Part shown: positions 1 through 4,823 of the stretch, piece by piece
Layout of the letters: every line of letters begins with the position of its first letter
How positions within the stretch are numbered: position 1 is the stretch's first letter
NCBI GenBank assembly: GCA_903835275.1
Contig: CAILMK010000578.1
Coordinates: 1-7,034, forward strand
Source: an uncultured bacterium
GTDB taxonomy: Bacteria > Bacteroidota > Bacteroidia > CAILMK01
Direction of reading: 5' to 3'
DNA: 7,034 nt
Notes under the pieces: model-generated
Database searches by the model: none
The model's input: only the letters and a program-made list of their open reading frames with translations
What the model was told of the DNA's origin: nothing
Program-made: the position numbers and the translations under genes

Positions 1-262
1 GAGCAAAACACAAAATTTTGTCTATGAAATTACAGTTAAAAACACAAAAAATGCAGCTATCACTTTAAATCTGGAAGACCAGATACCTATTTCCCAAACC
101 AAGGAGATTGAAGTGAGTGCAAAGGAAATATCCAAGGCTGATTATGATACCAAAACAGGCAAACTTAATTGGAAATTATCCATGCAACCCAACGAAACAA
201 AGAAAATAAAACTGGAATACTCAGTGAAATACCCGGGGAATAAAGTGATTTCGGGAATGTAA
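1..262 (+). CDS. DUF4139 / mucoidy inhibitor MuiA-like protein, C-terminal end (partial)
   Basis: Only the last 86 codons are in the window; the frame is open from position 2 to the TAA at 260-262. The visible part is a beta-rich domain end: an ITLNLEDQIPIS stretch, a TKEIEV strand, a GKLNWKLSMQPNE turn and a final YSVKYPGNKVISGM. The DQ(I/V)P(I/V)S motif, the W-x-L..P.E/K and the closing KYP-x-x-x-x-I-x-G(L/M) are typical of the C-terminus of DUF4139 proteins, often annotated as mucoidy inhibitor MuiA family. Their biochemical role is poorly known; many carry a signal peptide and act in the envelope, but that part lies outside the window. The gene converges on the minus-strand cluster and ends about 40 nt before a strong hairpin that should terminate it. 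The family call is from motif memory and fairly secure; the function is not established. Confidence 0.8.
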   Translation, partial: SKTQNFVYEITVKNTKNAAITLNLEDQIPISQTKEIEVSAKEISKADYDTKTGKLNWKLSMQPNETKKIKLEYSVKYPGNKVISGM

Positions 263-276
263 AATAGGATTAAGGG

Positions 277-304
277 GTAAGTAATAAGTTGTAAGCTGTA
301 AGTT
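277..304. repeat. Four-copy heptamer tandem repeat (consensus GTAAGTT)
   Basis: Four adjacent 7-base units, GTAAGTA, ATAAGTT, GTAAGCT and GTAAGTT, fill this stretch; each of the first three differs from the consensus GTAAGTT by one base. It lies between the stop of the MuiA-like gene and the terminator hairpin, and abuts the hairpin stem. No function is evident. It may be a simple slippage-derived repeat of the kind seen between Bacteroidota genes. Confidence 0.6.
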
Positions 305-343
305 AAAACAAGAAATGCAGGTTATGCCTGCATTTCTTGTTTT
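305..343. terminator. Bidirectional intrinsic terminator between convergent genes
   Basis: A perfect 17-bp inverted repeat: the left arm 305-321 (AAAACAAGAAATGCAGG) pairs fully with the right arm 327-343, leaving a 5-nt loop TTATG. The outer pairs are A-T, so each strand ends its stem in a T-run (TTTT at 340-343 on plus, and the complement of 305-308 on minus), as expected for a terminator working in both directions. It sits between the 3' ends of the MuiA-like gene (+) and the PASTA gene (-), where a shared terminator is needed. Confidence 0.85.
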
Positions 344-392
344 GCTTTCATTGGCACATTATCCAATCAGCATCCGCCGCGGCGGAAGCAAA
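341..392. other. Structured inverted-repeat block with GC-rich palindrome, 3' of the PASTA gene
   Basis: This stretch has nested self-complementarity. TTTGCTT at 341-347 can pair with AAGCAAA at 386-392. Inside lie a 5-bp hairpin (ATTGG 350-354 with CCAAT 363-367) and a 14-bp perfect palindrome at 373-386 (TCCGCCGCGGCGGA). Its GC-rich core stands out in AT-rich surroundings. On the minus strand the outer stem begins directly after the PASTA stop codon (393-395) and shares three bases with the terminator stem. It could fold as a three-way junction in the 3' untranslated RNA, or the palindrome could be a protein-binding or interspersed repeat site. The base pairing is seen directly; any role is inference. 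Confidence 0.5.
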
Positions 393-1205
393 TTATTTTC
401 TTCTCCTTACCCAGATATTGACAGCTTCGCCCCTTGGTATTTTCTTCGCCTCGGCTTCCGGCTCCTGTTTGTAGATAATGGATTTTCCACTGGTGCGGCT
501 GACTACTTTACCGGAGTCTGTGGTGATATTACCCAAAACAAGGTCGTTGGCATTTATGAGAATCGCGGCTTCGTCAAAGGTTTTTCCTATGAGGTCGGGT
601 ACTTCCACTTTTCCGGTAGCACCGCCATCACAGGCTACAAGGGTTAATGTACTTCCTTTGCGAAGCATGGTTCCTGACCGTACAGAAACACCATTATGTT
701 TTACATCCTGCACAAGGTTTAAATCTGCACATGGTTGGTATTCTATTTCATCACTGACAGTAAAGCCACTGTTCTCCAATTCAGACCTCGTCTGGCGGAC
801 GGATCTTTCAGGAACAAAAGTAAGACGTATCATTGGTGCAGCCTTTGAATTTATCGTCAGGTAAATTCGGCGGTTTTCCTTAACGTGTTGTCCCGGTTTC
901 GGGTCCTGCTCTATCACAGTATTTGGAGCAGCTCCCTGCGAATAGGAAGAATCCTTGATGAAATAGCGTACGTTTTTATCAGCGCATAATTGCTCCACTT
1001 CTGCAACTGTTTTCCCTTTAAAATCGGGAACAGTAAGAGATTCCCCATGGTGGGTGTACGATTTCAGGATGATGTTAATGATGAAAATAATTACGATAAA
1101 TGATACCAGCATAATGCCGATATTTATCAATACCTTTTTCCAGCTAAACGATGCTTCCTGCTGTTTCTTTTCTTTTTTCCCTTCTGTTTTCTTTTTCGAT
1201 TCCAT
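393..1205 (-). CDS. Membrane-anchored protein with three PASTA domains
   Basis: A 270-residue protein. A short Lys/Glu-rich cytoplasmic tail (residues 1-24) precedes one membrane helix (about 25-47, VLINIGIMLVSFIVIIFIIN...). Three PASTA units follow, at about 56-119 (starts LTVPDFKGKT, ends YLTINS), 125-191 (more divergent) and 199-267 (starts VEVPDLIGKT, ends VNIWV). The basic tail implies that the PASTA part faces the periplasm. PASTA domains in other proteins bind uncrosslinked peptidoglycan or beta-lactams; there is no kinase or transpeptidase domain here, so a peptidoglycan sensor or scaffold is only inferred. The ATG at 1203-1205 was chosen because it gives a normal basic tail before the helix. 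An upstream in-frame ATG at 1245-1247 adds 14 residues and lies deeper in the ligase gene. The gene overlaps the upstream D-Ala ligase by 62 nt in the +1 frame, so coupled translation is likely. No Shine-Dalgarno sequence is visible. Confidence 0.85.
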   Translation of the reverse strand: MESKKKTEGKKEKKQQEASFSWKKVLINIGIMLVSFIVIIFIINIILKSYTHHGESLTVPDFKGKTVAEVEQLCADKNVRYFIKDSSYSQGAAPNTVIEQDPKPGQHVKENRRIYLTINSKAAPMIRLTFVPERSVRQTRSELENSGFTVSDEIEYQPCADLNLVQDVKHNGVSVRSGTMLRKGSTLTLVACDGGATGKVEVPDLIGKTFDEAAILINANDLVLGNITTDSGKVVSRTSGKSIIYKQEPEAEAKKIPRGEAVNIWVRRRK

Positions 1206-3873
1206 ATTGTATAATATGATCCAGGAACTGGAACGGCTTATAGCCATTCAAAGCTGCCTGGTGGAATATGCACGTGGCGGGTGTTAGTCCCGGTAAGGAA
1301 TTCACTTCAATGAAGATCACTTCCACCTTCTTTGCATCAAAAATACGCACGAATGCATCAATCCGGCAATAGCCTTCAATGTTTAGTATTTTGGCTGCCC
1401 TGCCAAGCGTTTCCCGCACTATTTCTGATATTGATTTATTCTCCCCCGGTACAGGTGCAAATCGAGCCGGAGTGATGTTCTGTCCTTCCCCTGCAAGGAA
1501 TTTCTCTTCTAATGAAAGTATGCCCTTGGAGGCTAATGCTTCTGAAGGTTCGAATATTTCAAACTGCACTTCGCCCTTTTCATTGTAGGAAGTGAGCATT
1601 CCCCCGGTAACTTCTATAAAGTGCTTTGCTCCATTCGGAGAAATCAGCTCTTCCACTACGAAAAATTCCTTCTGTGGAAATTCTTCATTCCCTTGTAAGG
1701 AAAGAAGTGAACGTAAATTGGAATTCAGATTTTCTTCCTCACGGAACATTGCTACTGTAAAGTTTTTCAGTTCTTCGCGGTTGTTTATTTTTTTCACTGC
1801 TGAGGAACATCCGTCATCCGCAGGTTTTGCTATGATAGGGTAGGGTATTTCTTTTTCAATGGATGCAAATAATGCATCAGCATCTTTCAGGAATGATTCC
1901 TTCTGTACCAGGTAATGTTTCGGAATTAATAATCCATGCTGGCGCAGCAATTCATTTGTAACGAACTTATTGATCGTTATAGAGGAAGAATCTATACCTG
2001 ATCCATTGTATGGAATGTGAAGCGGCTCCAGTAATTTTTGCAGGGTACCGTCTTCACCGGGCCTGCCATGCAAGCCGATGAATACTGAATCCACGAGTCC
2101 TTTCAGTTCGGGAATTTCTATTTTACGCGGATAAAATGCATAGTCGCCCGATGTAAAGTTTTTGGTAATGTACTCCGCTTTATGAATGATTTTTTCAATT
2201 ATGGGAGCTATTTTGAAGTGCTTTACTTTTTCACGGATATCATCTGCATTATCTTTCAAAAGCAGATTCATAGGAAGGGAATACAATTCTATATTGCCGT
2301 TTTCTTCATTGAGGAAAAGAGGCATTGCCTTGTATTTTCCGGAGGAAGAAAGTTTTTCAAAAACATTTCTTCCGCTTTCAACTGAGATATGCCTTTCAGT
2401 GGAAATACCGCCGAGTACAACTCCTATGCGCCATTTGTCTTCCCCGGATATTTTCCTCGAAAGGAATTTATTATCGAGTGTCCTTTTTAATTCAAGAAGC
2501 GGGAAAACTGAATGTGATTTTTCGATCCGTTTCTCCAGCGATTTGTGAATGATATAACTCAGAAACTGTGATGGGCTCAATCCTATTTCCGCTGCCTGGT
2601 GGAAGAAGAAACTGGAAGGCAACATTCCTGAGGTGGTATTGGGGTCATTCAGGAAGATTTCTCCGCTATCTGTGATCATTCCGTCTATACGTGCATATAC
2701 ATCAAATTGCAACGCAGTATAAAGAGATTCACAAGCATCAATGATCTGCTGAATTTGTATTTCAGGAAGATCTATAGGAGTGACTTTTCTTGATATTCCA
2801 GGCAAGTATTTTGCACGGTAATTAAATATATCTTCTGATTTAATAATGCCGGTAGGAGGCAGGGCAATTGGTTCTCCATACTCGCCTTCCACCACTATAC
2901 AGGAGAATTCTTTCCCCCTGATAAATTCCTCTACCAATACGGCACTTTCAGTTTGCAAACTGGAGATGGTAAGCGCAGTATTATTTTTTGAAAAATGCTT
3001 TTCAAAGGCACTAAATAATTCCGAAGGATGGTAAATAATTTCATTGCCACCGGATAAGTCTTCGCAGGTTAAAGGTGTTCCGATCCCTTCGTAAATATCA
3101 CATAACTGCTGAATGAAAAGCCTCTTGTTTTCATTGTCTTTTCCTGTCCATTCTGAGGATTGAATCGTCTGTATAAACAAACTGCGATTCATTAATCGGC
3201 AGAACTCGTTGAAATCCCATTCGCGTAAAATGGATACTCCAATGGAGGATCCCTGTGAAGATGATTTTACAACGACAGGCAGATCAAATTTCGCCTTTAC
3301 ATTTTCAAAAAATGTTTTTTGTGCATCAAGGCTTTTAAGCCATTTTTCACGGTGAATATTCAGAGAAGATGCAGCCTTGATATTCATGGATTCCATGAAG
3401 TGTTTCTGCACTGCTTTATTGATGCCAATCGCTGAAGGCAATATGCCGGAACCTGAATATGGTATATCGTAGAAATCAAGTATCCCCTGCAAGCTTCCAT
3501 CTTCCCCGTAAGGGCCGTGCAAGGCAAGGAATGCGAAATCAAAATGTTGTTTAAAATCTTCTGCGGATAATTTCTTTCCTACGCTTTCAATGATCTCTGT
3601 TTGCTTTTCAGCAGAAAGTTTTTCAAGGCTTTCTATATAGATCTGAAAATTTTCTTCAAATTTAGGGAGGTGTGATACCGGAGGATAAAAATCACGGATA
3701 CTGCCTTTGTAAAGGTATTGCCAGTCAAGCAGGATGAAATTTCCCAGGCTATCTACAAAGATAGGAACGGGAGTAAAGATGGATTTATCGAGCAAGTCAT
3801 AGACGGTCCTTCCACCTGCAAATGAAATTTCACGCTCGCGTGATTTACCGCCAAAAAATATGCCTATACGCAT
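1144..3873 (-). CDS. ddl: Tandem (double) D-alanine--D-alanine ligase fusion
   Basis: The product has 909 residues; usual Ddl has about 300-370. It contains two full Ddl/ATP-grasp units, residues about 1-447 and 482-894, joined by a roughly 35-residue linker. Ddl joins two D-Ala with ATP in the cytoplasm for the UDP-MurNAc-pentapeptide. Half 1 shows GGKSREREIS (E13, matching E. coli DdlB E15), LHGPYGEDG (119-126), K153, K203, QGSSIG (207-212), EEF and KEF (E316, E322), omega-loop AKYL (K355-Y356), ARID (R395, D397) and NDPNTTSGM, with D410 where DdlB has E270. Half 2 shows GGISTERHIS (E493), LHGRPGEDG, K636, K683, DGCSSA, omega-loop EKFL (K791-F792), CRID (R837, D839) and IEVNSLPG (E856, N858). 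Its ribose-binding Glu position reads Lys/His (750-751). Both halves have an enlarged N-terminal lobe, and half 1 has a long insertion after the GSS loop. ATG 3871-3873 sits directly before the conserved MRIGIFFGG strand. Family and duplication are clear; the division of work between halves is unknown. Confidence 0.93.
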   Translation of the reverse strand: MRIGIFFGGKSREREISFAGGRTVYDLLDKSIFTPVPIFVDSLGNFILLDWQYLYKGSIRDFYPPVSHLPKFEENFQIYIESLEKLSAEKQTEIIESVGKKLSAEDFKQHFDFAFLALHGPYGEDGSLQGILDFYDIPYSGSGILPSAIGINKAVQKHFMESMNIKAASSLNIHREKWLKSLDAQKTFFENVKAKFDLPVVVKSSSQGSSIGVSILREWDFNEFCRLMNRSLFIQTIQSSEWTGKDNENKRLFIQQLCDIYEGIGTPLTCEDLSGGNEIIYHPSELFSAFEKHFSKNNTALTISSLQTESAVLVEEFIRGKEFSCIVVEGEYGEPIALPPTGIIKSEDIFNYRAKYLPGISRKVTPIDLPEIQIQQIIDACESLYTALQFDVYARIDGMITDSGEIFLNDPNTTSGMLPSSFFFHQAAEIGLSPSQFLSYIIHKSLEKRIEKSHSVFPLLELKRTLDNKFLSRKISGEDKWRIGVVLGGISTERHISVESGRNVFEKLSSSGKYKAMPLFLNEENGNIELYSLPMNLLLKDNADDIREKVKHFKIAPIIEKIIHKAEYITKNFTSGDYAFYPRKIEIPELKGLVDSVFIGLHGRPGEDGTLQKLLEPLHIPYNGSGIDSSSITINKFVTNELLRQHGLLIPKHYLVQKESFLKDADALFASIEKEIPYPIIAKPADDGCSSAVKKINNREELKNFTVAMFREEENLNSNLRSLLSLQGNEEFPQKEFFVVEELISPNGAKHFIEVTGGMLTSYNEKGEVQFEIFEPSEALASKGILSLEEKFLAGEGQNITPARFAPVPGENKSISEIVRETLGRAAKILNIEGYCRIDAFVRIFDAKKVEVIFIEVNSLPGLTPATCIFHQAALNGYKPFQFLDHIIQYGIEKENRREKRKETAGSIV

Positions 3874-3878
3874 TACAG

Positions 3879-3910
3879 CAAAGATAAATAAAAATTAAGA
3901 GAGGAAACAA
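3879..3910 (-). promoter_or_regulatory. Bacteroidota-type promoter for the double ddl gene
   Basis: On the minus strand TTG (3908-3910) and TATCTTTG (3879-3886) are separated by 21 nt, fitting the Bacteroidota TTG / TAnnTTTG pattern. The -7 box ends only 5 nt before the ATG at 3873, so the mRNA would start at or within a few bases of the start codon and be almost leaderless. Motif match only. Confidence 0.45.
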
Positions 3911-3918
3911 GCACCCGT

Positions 3919-4773
3919 TTAATAGGTTTTTGTCATGTTCCCCGGAATATTAATAATAAAATTTGCAAGGTTTAAGTTCTCTGTTTTCAATGACTCTATG
4001 CTATCCTGTTCCACACTGGAAATGGTCATTATTTTCAGGTTGGGATTGCTTTGCTTCAGGTACCAGACAATTCCAAGATAATCGTTGGTATGGTAGGCGC
4101 CATTGAAGTGCAAAAAGGTTTGTCCGCTTTTCCAGTGTTGCAAAATAAAGTAAGCCATAGTCGCATCCTTCAGTGCCTGGCTCATGGGCAGGTTTTGTCC
4201 ACCGTGCCCTCCTGCAGCGGCAAAAATATCCTTGTAACACTTCAACTCCGGATCGTATTTATAAGGAAGGGGAGCAAGCCATACCTTGGCACTTGAAGGG
4301 ATGGTATCAAGTGCAGCCATTCCGTTTTTGTAGACCATACTGGCATATCTCCGCGGAACGTTTGTAGCAATGAAAGGGATCTTGTTGGTCTTTGCAAGTT
4401 CAACAAGGGGCTTGTAATCCGTAAGGTAGTTTGGCCAGGTTCGTCCTTTTGTTTTTAATTCATCTTCCTTTATTTTGTCAGACAAATAGTCATTCAAAGT
4501 TCCCTGGCAATCTGCCTCAAACATTTCCGCCCCCATTACAAGCTTTTCTTTCTTGTCCTTGTAAAGATCCCTGGCAAGTTCCAGTTCCAGCCAGTGACAG
4601 ATGGGATTGTTATGCATTTCCCCGAAAAAAACAATATCAGCATTTTTTGCTTCCTTCAAAAGCTTTTCATAGGATGAGTTTTTCCCATTCTTGTCAAAAA
4701 TCTTAAAAGCCTGTTTATCCGATGAGGAAAAGCTCATTAAAAAAAGGAAGGATACAAGTAGAGTATATTTCAT
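3919..4773 (-). CDS. ChaN-family (DUF399) exported protein
   Basis: A 284-residue protein. An N-terminal hydrophobic stretch (MKYTLLVSFLFLMSFSSS) looks like a Sec signal peptide or anchor. No Cys follows it, so it is not an obvious lipoprotein, unlike many ChaN homologues. The domain shows FFGEMHNNP (49-57), MGAEMFEADCQ (80-90), WPNYLTDYKPLVELA (113-127), IATNVPRRYA (135-144), QALKDATMAYF (199-209) and NGAYH (224-228). The GE-H, AEMFE, NxPR and NG.YH motifs are those of the ChaN / DUF399 'haem-binding uptake, Tiki superfamily' group. ChaN homologues have been linked to haem or iron uptake, and the superfamily also includes metal-dependent hydrolases such as erythromycin esterase, so the substrate is open. 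It lies 45 nt upstream of the double ddl gene and 50 nt after the transglycosylase gene, with its own likely promoter. Nothing in the sequence links it directly to peptidoglycan. Confidence 0.85.
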   Translation of the reverse strand: MKYTLLVSFLFLMSFSSSDKQAFKIFDKNGKNSSYEKLLKEAKNADIVFFGEMHNNPICHWLELELARDLYKDKKEKLVMGAEMFEADCQGTLNDYLSDKIKEDELKTKGRTWPNYLTDYKPLVELAKTNKIPFIATNVPRRYASMVYKNGMAALDTIPSSAKVWLAPLPYKYDPELKCYKDIFAAAGGHGGQNLPMSQALKDATMAYFILQHWKSGQTFLHFNGAYHTNDYLGIVWYLKQSNPNLKIMTISSVEQDSIESLKTENLNLANFIINIPGNMTKTY

Positions 4774-4791
4774 GAAATACTAAGTGATTTT

Positions 4792-4823
4792 CAAAATTAA
4801 AAAAAGTGTAAGAGCGGGAACAA
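4792..4823 (-). promoter_or_regulatory. Bacteroidota-type promoter for the ChaN-family gene
   Basis: On the minus strand TTG (4821-4823) and TAATTTTG (4792-4799) are 21 nt apart, matching the Bacteroidota TTG / TAnnTTTG promoter pattern. The -7 box ends 18 nt before the ATG at 4773, which would leave a short leader of about 10-15 nt. The TTG directly follows the transglycosylase stop codon. Motif match only; the box is embedded in an A/T run, which raises the chance of a fortuitous match. Confidence 0.45.

Noticed and set aside
478..864. Open frame of 128 codons on the plus strand inside the PASTA gene
   Set aside because: It is antisense to a clearly coding gene, resembles no family, and its composition is what the reverse frame of the PASTA gene would give.
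1150..1205. Possible programmed -1 frameshift at the A-rich tract (GGGAAAAAAGAAAAG on the minus strand) joining the ligase to the PASTA protein
   Set aside because: The PASTA frame is +1 relative to the ligase frame, so a -1 slip would enter the third frame. The heptamer is also not in the X-XXY-YYZ phase for the ligase frame. An internal start with coupled translation explains the overlap better.
2186..2548. Open frames on the plus strand inside the ligase gene
   Set aside because: They overlap the well-supported second ligase half and its linker, have no recognisable domain, and are shadows of the real gene.
1144..3873. Tandem ATP-grasp protein as carbamoyl-phosphate synthase large subunit
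   Set aside because: Length and two ATP-grasp halves invite the idea, but both halves carry Ddl motifs (GG-x-S-x-ER, LHG-x-x-GEDG, PY-x-GSG) and none of the CarB ones.
4001..4240. Second minus-strand open frame inside the ChaN-family gene
   Set aside because: It lies wholly within the ChaN reading frame region, with a low-plausibility protein sequence and no start context.
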